A model generated the notes under the pieces. It was not told the DNA's origin, made no database searches, and worked only from the letters and a program-made list of their open reading frames with translations. A program made the translations under genes and the position numbers. Positions 55,490-64,000 of a stretch of 64,000 nucleotides of DNA are shown here, piece after piece. Each line of letters starts with the position of its first letter. Positions within the stretch are counted from its first letter, which is position 1. The DNA lies in NCBI GenBank assembly GCA_000169995.1, contig AAZW01000008.1, positions 78,983-142,982 on the forward strand, given 5' to 3'. Origin of the DNA: Vibrionales bacterium SWAT-3. GTDB lineage: Bacteria > Pseudomonadota > Gammaproteobacteria > Enterobacterales > Vibrionaceae.

Positions 55490-56407
55490 CTAGTTACTGC
55501 TTGCCGTTTTAAGCGTTGAACGCAGCTTGAAGATGCTCTTCGGTGCTTTAGTTAGCAAGATGCCACAAAGTAGAGGGATCATCATAAGCAGAGACTGTTC
55601 AGATAGCACCTCACCGTTGATGTAGCAAGAGATCAGCAGCGCAACCACTGGGAAGATAAGGAAACAAATGGATGCTTGGAACGGTGTCGAAACCTGACCT
55701 AGTTTGAAGTAAGCCACAATACCGCCGACACTCGCTACAAAACCTAGGTACACGACCGCTGAGATAGAATCCCAAGTGAAAGATTCTACGTTCACGTTCT
55801 CACCAACAGCCGATACAGCAAATAAGAACATCGCAGCAATGAAACTTGGTACAGCGTTGTAAGTCAGAACTTCGATGCCTCTACAGTGCTTTTGAACTAA
55901 TACGTACATTACCGCGTGAATCGCAACTGCAAGACCCAGGCAAACCGTACCAATAAAGTAGTCATCACCGCCCATTTGCATTTCGTTACCAAGAATTAAG
56001 CACAGGCTGATAACCGCAGTAACTAAGCCGAATATTTGATGCTTCGCTAAGCGTAGACCAAGGAATAACCCCGACATCAGCATCACAGCAACAGGCATGT
56101 TAGCGAAGATGATCGATGCCAAACCAGAAGAGATGTATTGCTCACCATAGATCATCAAAGTGAACGGAATCGCGAAATACATCAGTGCCACAATAAGTAG
56201 CCATTGACGCTTGCCCTTAGGGAAAAGCAAAGGTTGATTGAAGGCTTTTGCTAATACTGCAAGCAGAGGGGCTGCAAGTAAAAAGCGCAGTCCAGTAGCA
56301 AAAATTGGTGGGATAGAATGCAATGCCACTTCCATAGCGAACCAAGTGGTTCCCCAAATTAAGCAAACAGAGACAAAAAGCAAGATAGTTAGCGACTTCG
56401 AATTCAT
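55490..56407 (-). CDS. EamA/DMT-family transporter
   Basis: A 305-aa inner-membrane protein of the drug/metabolite transporter superfamily, with ten helices in two EamA repeats. The start VCLIWGTTWFAMEVAL and the repeat-2 segment YLGFVASVGGIVAYFKLGQ are typical. It probably exports amino acids or other metabolites; the substrate is not known. It has its own terminator and stands alone between the AraC and SgrR genes. Confidence 0.9.
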   Translation of the reverse strand: MNSKSLTILLFVSVCLIWGTTWFAMEVALHSIPPIFATGLRFLLAAPLLAVLAKAFNQPLLFPKGKRQWLLIVALMYFAIPFTLMIYGEQYISSGLASIIFANMPVAVMLMSGLFLGLRLAKHQIFGLVTAVISLCLILGNEMQMGGDDYFIGTVCLGLAVAIHAVMYVLVQKHCRGIEVLTYNAVPSFIAAMFLFAVSAVGENVNVESFTWDSISAVVYLGFVASVGGIVAYFKLGQVSTPFQASICFLIFPVVALLISCYINGEVLSEQSLLMMIPLLCGILLTKAPKSIFKLRSTLKTASSN

Positions 56408-56640
56408 GGTGACTACTCATTAATAATTATTTTAAATCATAGGCTTGTAGCGCCTTAATGACGTGGCACAGTATAAGGAGGTCGTCGGAGAAAAAGTTTG
56501 TCTTTTTGCCTCTAATTGAAATGAAATGTGGAAATTAAATCTCTAATATAACTATTTAAGAGTAAGTATTTTCATTAATTGATATTTTCATAAAGTCATT
56601 GTTCTTTGTGAGGTTTAATTTAGGTTGAGAATTAATCTAT

Positions 56641-58377
56641 TTAGCAGCGCATAGTGATTTGGTTAAAATCAATCCAACCGTTCGCTAACTGCTCCACAGG
56701 GTTCACGGTTTTGGCATAATTGAGCTGCTGTTTAACGTGGAAAATTGGTCGATAGATTCCGAATGTGATCAATTGCGCTTCTATGTCCAGGAAGACAGGT
56801 TGTCTTTGCTGGTAATTGGTGATTTTCCAAAGCCGTTCAAGGCTTTCATCTCGCCACTGTTTTTGCTCATCAGTGAGGCACACTTCTAGTGCGATAGAAC
56901 TTTGTAGCCACCCCATCCAACTGCTATCGAGGTTATCTGAAAACACTTCGCCGCTAATTAATATGTCGGCATATTTTAGGTTATCTGGCTGACAAAATTC
57001 AGGGAAATCGAGCACTTGATATTCGCAGATAAAACCAAGTTCATTTAACCGATCACAATAGTGGCGAGCCATTTTTATGTGGTCAAACAGCTGGTAGGTT
57101 AGGATCTTTAACGGTTGTTTAGGCTTGCTAAGCTGGTCAGCGAATTGTCGAGCCATTTGTAATGGGCTTTGGTTATTCGACGTTTCTATCTTTGGCTGTG
57201 TTGATTGATTGGACGTCGATAGCATCCCCTCGGCGTAGCCGACAGTGTTCAGAGGTATGTCTTTCGCGATCCCTAGCAAACGTAGTAATTCATTCAGTGA
57301 TTTAAGGTGTTGTGGGTTTGATAGCCAAGTGTGTCGATGTGGGTTTATTAAAGCGTACTCACACCCCTTTTCCCACTGTTCTATTTCGGCAAGCTCGTTT
57401 GATATGGATGAGTGTTGGTAGTGTGGGTGTGAGTGAACAACATCACAGTGCATTTCATAGTCTTTGGCTTTATCACCAACATTCCAAATTTCGATACCGT
57501 CTACCCAAGGTCGGTGCCCATGGTAGGAGCTGAAAACCTCGAGTCTGGTTAGCCATTCGGACTGTTCCACTAATTTAAAGCTGCCGCTACCAATGATTTT
57601 ATCTCCTACTTTTTTGGCAACACCTGCGGCGGAGCACGATAGCAGTGATGGAAGGTAGCCTGTGTTGGCATTGATATCGAAACAGAGGTGGAGCGGATCG
57701 ATAACAGTAATAGCGGAGATGCATTTAAATTGCTGACTATTGTGATGACTGCTGCCTATCAGACGTTGAAAGTGTGCTTTGACGTCTTGCGCTAGAATCG
57801 GTGAACCGTCATGAAAGACTAAGCCTTTGCGTAACGTGAAGTGCCAACGGTGCTCTGTTTGATACCAATCAATGGCAAGATCACCATCAAACGAGTGAGT
57901 TGACTTGTTGAAACGTAGTAAGTTACTAAAAAGGTAGCTAGTGATGTGAGCTTCAGTGCGTCGTGTGACTTCAATAGGGTCCAGACTGTGTGTCCCTCGA
58001 TAAAAAGGGATTTGCAGGATATCGAGTTCAGTCGGCAAGCTTTGATAGCGGCTGATATAACCCAGTAGAAACTGATCCCGTTGTGATTCATCAACCAGAT
58101 CCAATGCTTGGTCAACTTTATTCTCAGAGAGCAATTCATCTATTCGTACCTCAAGCTCACTGTCCAAGCTTTTTAATAGCGTGAGTGTGGGTAGGTTGCC
58201 TCTACCAACTCCCGACTTCCAGTCAACCCAACCTTCGCTGACTAGCTTTTTGATCACCAATTGAGCGTTACGTTTGGTACAACCTAGCGCATTCGTTATT
58301 TCAGTTAAAGAGAGTGAAGTCGGTTGGTTAACGAGTACCCGAGAACGTAAAAATGCTAGAGCCTTCCAGTAATGCAT
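56641..58377 (-). CDS. sgrR: SgrR-family transcriptional regulator
   Basis: A 578-aa protein with an N-terminal SgrR-type DNA-binding domain (about residues 1-115, with TEITNALGCTKRNAQLVIKKL) and a C-terminal solute-binding-protein-like domain (SBP_bac_5 type) from about residue 160. In E. coli SgrR senses sugar-phosphate stress and activates sgrS. Here it is divergent from an MFS gene with only 91 bp between starts, which leaves no room for an sgrS-type RNA. It more likely controls the MFS gene. It looks intact. Confidence 0.9.
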   Translation of the reverse strand: MHYWKALAFLRSRVLVNQPTSLSLTEITNALGCTKRNAQLVIKKLVSEGWVDWKSGVGRGNLPTLTLLKSLDSELEVRIDELLSENKVDQALDLVDESQRDQFLLGYISRYQSLPTELDILQIPFYRGTHSLDPIEVTRRTEAHITSYLFSNLLRFNKSTHSFDGDLAIDWYQTEHRWHFTLRKGLVFHDGSPILAQDVKAHFQRLIGSSHHNSQQFKCISAITVIDPLHLCFDINANTGYLPSLLSCSAAGVAKKVGDKIIGSGSFKLVEQSEWLTRLEVFSSYHGHRPWVDGIEIWNVGDKAKDYEMHCDVVHSHPHYQHSSISNELAEIEQWEKGCEYALINPHRHTWLSNPQHLKSLNELLRLLGIAKDIPLNTVGYAEGMLSTSNQSTQPKIETSNNQSPLQMARQFADQLSKPKQPLKILTYQLFDHIKMARHYCDRLNELGFICEYQVLDFPEFCQPDNLKYADILISGEVFSDNLDSSWMGWLQSSIALEVCLTDEQKQWRDESLERLWKITNYQQRQPVFLDIEAQLITFGIYRPIFHVKQQLNYAKTVNPVEQLANGWIDFNQITMRC

Positions 58378-58468
58378 AAAGGTGAAATCCTTGTTTGATC
58401 TTTCTATTTTTCTTCATCTTTTAATCTCGATAATAGAGTTATTCGATTGTTTTTAAAAGGAATGAGAA

Positions 58469-59734
58469 ATGGAAAGTATAAAAGGTGCAGAGGTATCCCC
58501 CTCTATTTGGAAAAGCTCAAGCTTTATTGTTTTGTTCTCAACAGCGTTCTTTGTTGCCTTTGGTACCAAGATTTATGACCTTGCTTTGCCCTTGTTGGTT
58601 TACGAGTTGACAGAGTCTTCAGAGATGATGGGTTGGATGAGAGCAGTCGAGTTTTTACCCAACCTACTATTAGCTCTGTTCATCGGTGTTTGGGTTGATA
58701 GGTTTAATAAAAAGCAGTGGTCACAATGCATGTTGATCGGGCAAGCAGCAGTATTGGTCGTCTCTTATATTGCAGTGAGATGGTTGCCGAACCCTTTGTA
58801 CGCACTGTTTCCGTGCGCATTCCTGATGATGGCGTTTAACTATGGTTACCACAATGCGCGTATTGGGATGATGAAAAATGTTTTACCTCAGCACATGCAA
58901 AATACCGCCACCGCGAGAATGAGTTCTTTGTACAGTTTGTTAGAAACTGTTGGCCCGGTTTTGTCTGGGGGGCTGCTTTTATTGTCTGCGTTACATAACG
59001 TGTTTCTGCTTATTGCGGGGATGTATGTGATGGCATTTTGGCAGCTCAATAAACTGGAATTCAAGCCATCAGCCCCCGTGGTTCAACAGTCGGTGCTGAG
59101 CGCGCTTAAAGAGGGTTGGTTGATCTTATATGCGAACAAAAACATGTGGCACATCACCTCGGTCGTGATGGTGATCAATACTACGGGTGCAATTTTCTGG
59201 ATTCAAGCCATCTATTTTGCCAAAGCTGAATTAGCGCTTAGTCATATCGAGGTGGGTTACTTGATCGCGGCGTCCGGCGTCGGTGGTTTATTAGGTTCTT
59301 TTACTGCTGATAAGGTTAGAAAGCGCATCGGGCTTGGTGTGCTGCTTATTTTGTCTATTGTTTTAGAGGCGTTTGGATTCTTGTTCCCTGCATTGCTGAG
59401 TCAAAGCTATTTATTGCAAGGTATGACTTCAGCGCACATGGTTGTTATTGAAAAAGGCGTATTGATGATGTCGTTCTTATGGGTGAGTGCGATTGGCGTC
59501 TACAGCAGCATTTGTATTTGGAGCTATCGTCAAGAAGCGTTCGAGGAAAAGCACCTTGGTCGTGTTGCTGGAATTACAGGGTCTTTGTTTAAACTCTTGA
59601 TGCCATTTGGTCTGGCTGCTTCTGGATACTTGGTGACAATGTTTGGTTTGCCGGTACTCTTTGTCAGCTGTTTCGTGGCTCAAGTGTTGGCAGCCCTTGG
59701 GTTGATGATGACCAAGGTTCGTAAGATTCCTTAA
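58469..59734 (+). CDS. MFS transporter divergent from sgrR
   Basis: A 421-aa membrane protein with about 12 helices. The motif LFIGVWVDRFNKKQWSQCMLIG is the MFS motif-A loop, and GGLLGSFTADKVRKRIG is its second-half counterpart. It resembles the MFS_3/enterobactin-exporter-like group. Its position next to sgrR suggests a sugar efflux role like SetA in E. coli, but that is inference. The start ATG has AGGAATG upstream. Confidence 0.88.
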   Translation: MESIKGAEVSPSIWKSSSFIVLFSTAFFVAFGTKIYDLALPLLVYELTESSEMMGWMRAVEFLPNLLLALFIGVWVDRFNKKQWSQCMLIGQAAVLVVSYIAVRWLPNPLYALFPCAFLMMAFNYGYHNARIGMMKNVLPQHMQNTATARMSSLYSLLETVGPVLSGGLLLLSALHNVFLLIAGMYVMAFWQLNKLEFKPSAPVVQQSVLSALKEGWLILYANKNMWHITSVVMVINTTGAIFWIQAIYFAKAELALSHIEVGYLIAASGVGGLLGSFTADKVRKRIGLGVLLILSIVLEAFGFLFPALLSQSYLLQGMTSAHMVVIEKGVLMMSFLWVSAIGVYSSICIWSYRQEAFEEKHLGRVAGITGSLFKLLMPFGLAASGYLVTMFGLPVLFVSCFVAQVLAALGLMMTKVRKIP

Positions 59735-59854
59735 CGCCTTATTCTGGGTAAACCGTTGTCAGTAGCAAAGTTATCGTATTAAGTGTTTAAAGTTTATTTG
59801 GTTCACGTTCATACTGAACAAAGACCGACATAGTATGGAAATGAGGTAGGGCAT

Positions 59855-60763
59855 TTGAAGAACACAATCGACTTAAATCTGTATCGATTTTTGGACCTGC
59901 TTTATGAGCAACAATCTCAGGCGAAGGTGTGCCATATTCTGGATATCAGCCGCGCCACGTTTAATCGTCACCTTTCCGATTGTCGAGACATGTTTGCTAA
60001 TGAGTTATTTATTGCGACCAAAGGTGTTTATACGCCGACCTTGTTCACTACTCAATTGATGCTAGTGGTGAAAGAGCCGCTGGAAAAGCTAGAGCAAGCG
60101 CAGCAAATATCGCAGTCGTTTATTGGTACCGATTCGAATATTGAATATGTTTTTCATGCTGCTAACCCGTTGAGCACATTGTTTACGGTTCCTTTGTTGC
60201 AGGGGTTAACAAGTGAAGAGTCAAAGCCCAAAATATCGATGATGGATTGGTCTTTAGATGGGGTTGAGTTTCCGAAGGCAGGCACCTTGGCGATTGGTGT
60301 GTCGGGCTACCCAAATGAACTCAACGACCGCATTGTAGAACGTAAAGTGGGGTCGTTAGAGCTGTTTGCTTATGTAGCCGATACACACCCTCTAGCCCAA
60401 AACGAAGCCATCGACCTCAACCAGTTAGAAAGCTTTGAGACGGTGCGTGTTTCTATGGGGTCATTGGATGCGAATTCCTATTACGAACGCCTTAAAAAAC
60501 GCACAGGCTTGGTGTTGCAACAAAAGCTGACAGTTGCATCGGTGTCCTCTGCATTGGAATGTGTTCAAGTCAGCCAGTATGTCTACGTTGGCTTTGATAT
60601 GGATTTGGCCTTTATTCCTAGCGGACTGAGCAAACGACCTGTTTTATTCAACGGAGAAGCAGTGACTTTTGATGTTGGTATTCAGTACCACCGTGCTTGT
60701 TATCAGCACCCGATAGTCAAACGGATTGAGCAGATCTTAAGTGAGACTTTAGAAAGCTGTTGA
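59855..60763 (+). CDS. LysR-family transcriptional regulator
   Basis: A 302-aa regulator with a LysR-type N-terminal winged helix (LNLYRFLDLLYEQQSQAKVCHILDIS, about residues 7-65), though somewhat diverged. A substrate-binding domain follows from about residue 90, with HPLAQNEAIDLNQLESF. The start is a TTG at 59855 with GAGG 8 bases upstream; no ATG fits in frame. It is convergent with the DUF1254 gene. Its targets cannot be told from here. Confidence 0.85.
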   Translation: MKNTIDLNLYRFLDLLYEQQSQAKVCHILDISRATFNRHLSDCRDMFANELFIATKGVYTPTLFTTQLMLVVKEPLEKLEQAQQISQSFIGTDSNIEYVFHAANPLSTLFTVPLLQGLTSEESKPKISMMDWSLDGVEFPKAGTLAIGVSGYPNELNDRIVERKVGSLELFAYVADTHPLAQNEAIDLNQLESFETVRVSMGSLDANSYYERLKKRTGLVLQQKLTVASVSSALECVQVSQYVYVGFDMDLAFIPSGLSKRPVLFNGEAVTFDVGIQYHRACYQHPIVKRIEQILSETLESC

Positions 60764-60799
60764 TGAGCTGAAGGATGATACAAAGAATGATAGAAACAA

Positions 60800-60825
60800 A
60801 AAACGCGCCGATGCTGGCGCGTTTT
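60800..60825. terminator. Bidirectional terminator between LysR and DUF1254 genes
   Basis: A perfect 10-bp inverted repeat AAAACGCGCC (60800-60809) / GGCGCGTTTT (60816-60825) with a 6-base loop, flanked by A-rich and T-rich sequence, between convergent genes. Confidence 0.9.
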
Positions 60826-60855
60826 AGTTACTGTCTAATTGAAGACTACTGAGCG

Positions 60856-62376
60856 TTATAACTTAACTTCTTCAATGTCGCTTGGCTTCCATGTTTGGTC
60901 ATACCAAGCTTCTTGAGGACCGTAGAGTCTTAGAATCGTAAACCAGCCTTTGCCCGGAACGGTTTCTATCCAGTTCGCTTCTTTGCCTTCTGGCGCTGTT
61001 GGACCAAAGTACAAATCAACCGAGCCATCTTCATTTTCAATAAAATCATCACGCTGGTTATTCTTGCTTGGCAGCGGCTGACTGGTTTGTAGCTCTGAAC
61101 GCGTTTGTGTGTCGTAAGCCACAATCGACCAGAAGTTCTTAGCCGGAACATTCGCTGGGATGTTCAATTTATAGTGCTTACCGCCATCAAAATATTCACC
61201 GTCTTTCGCTTGGTCAAGCAGCGCGTATTTAGATCCTTTTTCTATTAGCTTGAGCGACATTGCTGGGGTATTCACCGTTGCAACATAGAAGAAGTAAGAA
61301 CGAGCATCTAGGTTGCGTCCGCCTTCACCTTGGTCAACAAGCCATTGGTAATCGTCACCAATAAATGCAGTCTTCCATAAACGATCTTCATAAATGTAAG
61401 CCTTCTTGTCTCTTGGCTGGAAGTACAGAGATCTTGCCGTTGCGTTACCAATCGCGACGCCGTCTTTCATCAGCTTTTTCATGCGCTCATCAGGTGCAAA
61501 AGGTTTGTTCTTTTGAATACCAATACTCGACATCAGTCCACGCAGTTCAGGGTCGATGAATGATACCGGCTCTTTGTCCAACACGGTTTTTATTTCTGAG
61601 TAGAAGTGCTCATCGTTCGCATGAATGGTATTGAACGCTTTGCCACTACCCGAGATGAACTCCATTTTCGGTTGATCATCTTTCTTCGCTAGTGGGTAGA
61701 TTTTCAGCTTCTCTTTATAGGCTTTCACTGCGGCATCTGTCTTGCCATCTTTCAGGAATCCGCGAGCGATAAACCAGTTGGTATAGCTGGTGGATTGTGA
61801 AACAAAGTAACCTTCAGGCACTTCGCCTTCATAACCCGGAGGTAAAATCAGATATTTACCGCCTTTACCTTTATCTGGTCCTACGATGCCTAGGTCAGTC
61901 ACAAAGCGGAAGAACGCATCGTTCACCGTAGTTGGTCCCATACCTTCGGGCACTTCAATGACGGTTGGGCCATCTTTCTCCAAGTCTAGGAAAACAGAAG
62001 CATAAACGGTGTCGGTGTTACCGGTTAGAAATAGCGGATTGGAATCCATCAAGTTATCAAACACGACTACTTGGTTTGAATAAGTTGAACCGATTTCAGC
62101 ATGACCAACACGCAGTGCTTCAACCGAAGCCATTGGAATCGCATTGAGGAACACCTCTGTCGAGCGAAGTGTATCTAAGTTGTCATACAACTTTTGCGCA
62201 GTTTCAGCCGTTGGTGCACCATCTTTAAAGTTCAGCTCACCGATGCTGGTTTGCACCGTATCCGGCGTCATAATGCTAGGCGGAATATCGGTATTGTAGT
62301 TTTCCGTAGCCAGTACTTGGTGTGAGATAAAGAGACTGCTCGCCAACACAAGTGCTTTCAGCTTCGACTTAATCAT
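60856..62376 (-). CDS. DUF1254/DUF1214 exported protein
   Basis: A 506-aa exported protein with signal peptide MIKSKLKALVLASSLFISHQVLA. The DUF1254 domain covers about residues 75-210 (TGNTDTVYASVFLDLEKDGP, FRFVTDLGIVGPDKGKGG). The DUF1214 domain covers about 370-490 (NIPANVPAKNFWSIVAYDTQTRSELQT). The length and two-domain make-up are normal for the family. The function of these proteins is unknown to me; they are periplasmic or secreted. It stands alone, ended by the terminator at 60800-60825. Confidence 0.92.
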   Translation of the reverse strand: MIKSKLKALVLASSLFISHQVLATENYNTDIPPSIMTPDTVQTSIGELNFKDGAPTAETAQKLYDNLDTLRSTEVFLNAIPMASVEALRVGHAEIGSTYSNQVVVFDNLMDSNPLFLTGNTDTVYASVFLDLEKDGPTVIEVPEGMGPTTVNDAFFRFVTDLGIVGPDKGKGGKYLILPPGYEGEVPEGYFVSQSTSYTNWFIARGFLKDGKTDAAVKAYKEKLKIYPLAKKDDQPKMEFISGSGKAFNTIHANDEHFYSEIKTVLDKEPVSFIDPELRGLMSSIGIQKNKPFAPDERMKKLMKDGVAIGNATARSLYFQPRDKKAYIYEDRLWKTAFIGDDYQWLVDQGEGGRNLDARSYFFYVATVNTPAMSLKLIEKGSKYALLDQAKDGEYFDGGKHYKLNIPANVPAKNFWSIVAYDTQTRSELQTSQPLPSKNNQRDDFIENEDGSVDLYFGPTAPEGKEANWIETVPGKGWFTILRLYGPQEAWYDQTWKPSDIEEVKL

Positions 62377-62527
62377 GATGTCACCTTTCAGTTTCGTTTC
62401 GATGTACTTACTTTATGCTAGTCGAAAAAACATATCTGATACGTGGCAGGCTCAAAATTGAGTCTCACTTCATCCTTTATTGTGAAAGCATGAGATGAGG
62501 TTTTCATAGGGCGCAAAAACCAAAAAG

Positions 62528-62555
62528 CCCCTTTACTAAAAAGTCAGTAAAGGGG
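62528..62555 (-). terminator. Terminator of the small outer-membrane protein gene
   Basis: A 10-bp stem CCCCTTTACT (62528-62537) / AGTAAAGGGG (62546-62555) with an 8-base loop. On the minus strand it is followed by CTTTTTGGTTTTT. It lies 27 bp after the stop of the gene at 62582. Confidence 0.85.
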
Positions 62556-62581
62556 AGAGAGCTACCACACGAAACGGTAAA

Positions 62582-63235
62582 CTAAAAACGAAGGTTGAAA
62601 CCTAGCTCGACGCTGCCATCAGAACGAAATACGTCTCCTGGACTCACACGTTTCTGGCCGAAAGTATATTTCACATATGGTTCAACCCATTTAGGTTTCA
62701 AAGTGAAAGTGACATCTTGGCTGTTGTAATAGCCTTTTGAGCCCGTTAATTGGCGGTCATGGCTGAATGAATAGGAAAAGTTCATAAATTCTGTCGGTGA
62801 GTAACTTGTCCCCACCGTATTTTTCCATTCCCGGTCAGTCATATCTATGAGGGATAAAGAAACATCGCGCCATTCATGCGATGTGTTCGCAAAAACCATA
62901 ATATTGTTCGTGATAGCTGTGCCACCAAATAAACCGATGTCGTAGATATCAAGTAAATCTGCTCGGCCATAACTTACGAAAGCTTCGGTGTAAAAGTTAC
63001 CTAGCATCAAGCCGTAGCCAGTCCCAATTTCCAAGTAACCCTCAGAATCTATTTCTGCACTAATATTTATCTCAGCAGTCGCTTGAATTACCCCAGATAC
63101 TGTACCTATCCAATTATCTCCCGACTTCGCAGTTTGAAAGCTCAAGCTTGGTTCGTGGTAGTTCAATGTTTGTAATTGATGGTCGTTTGCACATACAGCA
63201 AGAGGCATCAATAAAGTGATTAATAATCGTTTCAT
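62582..63235 (-). CDS. Small outer-membrane beta-barrel protein
   Basis: A 217-aa exported protein with signal peptide MKRLLITLLMPLAVCA. The rest alternates short strands with aromatic residues (LEIGTGYGLMLGNFYTEAFV, WVEPYVKYTFGQKRV) and ends in VELGFNLRF, the terminal Phe of outer-membrane barrels. I do not recognise the family. The ATG at 63235 is chosen because it gives a clean signal peptide; an upstream start would add MRVENT. It lies between two terminators and so forms its own transcript. Confidence 0.75.
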   Translation of the reverse strand: MKRLLITLLMPLAVCANDHQLQTLNYHEPSLSFQTAKSGDNWIGTVSGVIQATAEINISAEIDSEGYLEIGTGYGLMLGNFYTEAFVSYGRADLLDIYDIGLFGGTAITNNIMVFANTSHEWRDVSLSLIDMTDREWKNTVGTSYSPTEFMNFSYSFSHDRQLTGSKGYYNSQDVTFTLKPKWVEPYVKYTFGQKRVSPGDVFRSDGSVELGFNLRF

Positions 63236-63260
63236 CGTGTTCTCAACTCTCAAATAAAAA

Positions 63261-63282
63261 GGAGCCGCTAATAAGCGGCTCC
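63261..63282 (-). terminator. Terminator of the partial right-edge gene
   Basis: A perfect 9-bp stem GGAGCCGCT (63261-63269) / AGCGGCTCC (63274-63282) with a 4-base loop. On the minus strand it runs into TTTTTATTT. It lies 27 bp past the stop at 63310. Confidence 0.85.
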
Positions 63283-63309
63283 TTTGCTTTTTATATTTAT
63301 TGTCCTTGA

Positions 63310-64000
63310 TTAGCTGCGACTAACACGGTCTTTTACCGCTTGCTTAATGTGCTGACGTTGTTCTTGAGAAAGAGATTGAATCTTGCTTTTTAACTCTTGC
63401 TTCTGACTATCAGAAAGGCTTCTCACTGTTTCTTGCGTATTGCTCTTAATATCATCAATGCTTTGTTTCTTGCCAGTCAAGAGGTAGTAATCCAGCGAGT
63501 ATGGTTCCTTACCGAATTCATCGACCTCAATAGCGATGATATGAAGCATTTTCGCTGTGTTGTCCGGAGACTGTTTAGCCCACTCTAAAGTAGAGTCTTT
63601 TTGAGTTTGCCATAGAGCGCGACGAGCGTCGTCATTAATAGCATCACCGCTTTGGTTAACTAAGAACACGGTAACAAGTGCTTTTTGTTCATCTATGGAT
63701 AGTAATTCAGCTGCTTGCTTATAGGCATCCATCGTTGCTTTAGAAACTGTTTTCGTTCCTTCTGGACCAACAATCACACCACCAGTTACGCCATTATCTT
63801 TGATCTCGACTTCTGTGCCATCTAGAAGAGTGACAGTAAGGGTATTGCCATCTAGGTCATAACCAATAGTTGGTAATTCGATAGACGCTTCGCCTTCAAT
63901 CGGGTTTATAGGAGCAGGGCGTTCAATTGGATTCTCAGTATTTGGCTTGCCCGTTATTGCGGCGAAAAGACGCCCGTCGTCATTGCGGAACGTAATTTCT
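63310..64000 (-). CDS. Unknown protein, 5' end outside window
   Basis: The frame is open from the right edge (starting EITFRNDDGRLFAAITGKP) to the stop at 63310, so 229 residues are visible and the start lies off-window. The visible part has a Pro/Asn-rich linker (NTENPIERPAPINPIEG) and a short beta-rich segment (YDLDGNTLTVTLLDGTEVEI). A helical C-terminal region (about 115-229) ends in DSQKQELKSKIQSLSQEQ and QHIKQAVKDRVSRS. An exported protein is plausible, but the signal is not visible. I do not recognise the family. Confidence 0.75.
   Translation of the reverse strand, partial: EITFRNDDGRLFAAITGKPNTENPIERPAPINPIEGEASIELPTIGYDLDGNTLTVTLLDGTEVEIKDNGVTGGVIVGPEGTKTVSKATMDAYKQAAELLSIDEQKALVTVFLVNQSGDAINDDARRALWQTQKDSTLEWAKQSPDNTAKMLHIIAIEVDEFGKEPYSLDYYLLTGKKQSIDDIKSNTQETVRSLSDSQKQELKSKIQSLSQEQRQHIKQAVKDRVSRS

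Noticed and set aside
58378..58468. sgrS-like small RNA between sgrR and the MFS gene
   Set aside because: The 91-bp gap has no terminator hairpin and is too short for such an RNA with its promoter.

Overview
The window looks like a chromosomal segment of a marine Vibrio, probably close to the Splendidus group. This is inferred from gene content: a complete Tad pilus locus, a Lon-like protease of the YcbZ type, SgrR, DUF1254, a GH116 glucosidase with a LacI regulator, and many small transport modules. Base composition is moderate (roughly mid-40s % G+C by eye), with a clearly AT-rich patch near 49.4-52.9 kb. No rRNA, tRNA or CRISPR array was seen.

Layout. (1) 1-9.57 kb is a defence block on the + strand: the 3' part of an AbiEii-type nucleotidyltransferase toxin, then hsdM-hsdS, a DUF6933-like protein, hsdR, a YgjP/SprT-like zinc metalloprotease and an HrgA-like protein carrying a possible PD-(D/E)xK site. 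A strong terminator follows. (2) 9.84-11.08 kb is an ISAs1-family insertion sequence that has cut off the 5' end of a GH116 glycosidase. A LacI regulator follows. (3) 15.3-17.5 kb is a small minus-strand operon (an orphan fused oligopeptide-type ATPase plus an unknown protein) behind a good Fur-box match, divergent from the Lon-like protease. PilZ, GNAT and kinase-like genes come next. (4) 22.7-27.7 kb is a tightly overlapping minus-strand operon: thioredoxin, DUF4266 peptide, DUF3570 outer-membrane barrel, ApbE-like flavin transferase, DsbD. I know of no assigned function for this combination, and it is the best candidate for an undescribed system. (5) 27.8-38.1 kb is a Tad/Flp pilus operon, tadG back to flp; flp is only 59 codons long. 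(6) 38.2-45.1 kb holds two large divergent lipoproteins that share a promoter region containing a second Fur-box match. The larger has six repeated modules and three DUF1566-like modules. (7) 45.1-54.3 kb holds two MFS genes, an intact IS3-family element with a programmed frameshift site and a 3-bp target duplication, and an AT-rich acquired segment. That segment carries a broken PhyH-type dioxygenase, a second inverted copy of the ISAs1 element and a beheaded MATE gene. It is bracketed by a 149-bp duplication of the 3' end of the resident MATE gene. (8) 54.4-64 kb holds AraC, EamA, SgrR, MFS, LysR, DUF1254, a small outer-membrane protein and a gene that runs off the right edge.

How the parts fit. 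The defence block modifies and cuts foreign DNA. The thioredoxin/DsbD/ApbE cluster probably moves electrons into the periplasm and matures a small Cys-rich exported product with an outer-membrane partner. The Tad locus builds an adhesive pilus, and the two adjacent iron-responsive lipoproteins may be surface partners of it (inference). The two ISAs1 copies are about 40 kb apart in inverted orientation. They differ at one residue and lack target duplications, which points to IS-mediated rearrangement around them.
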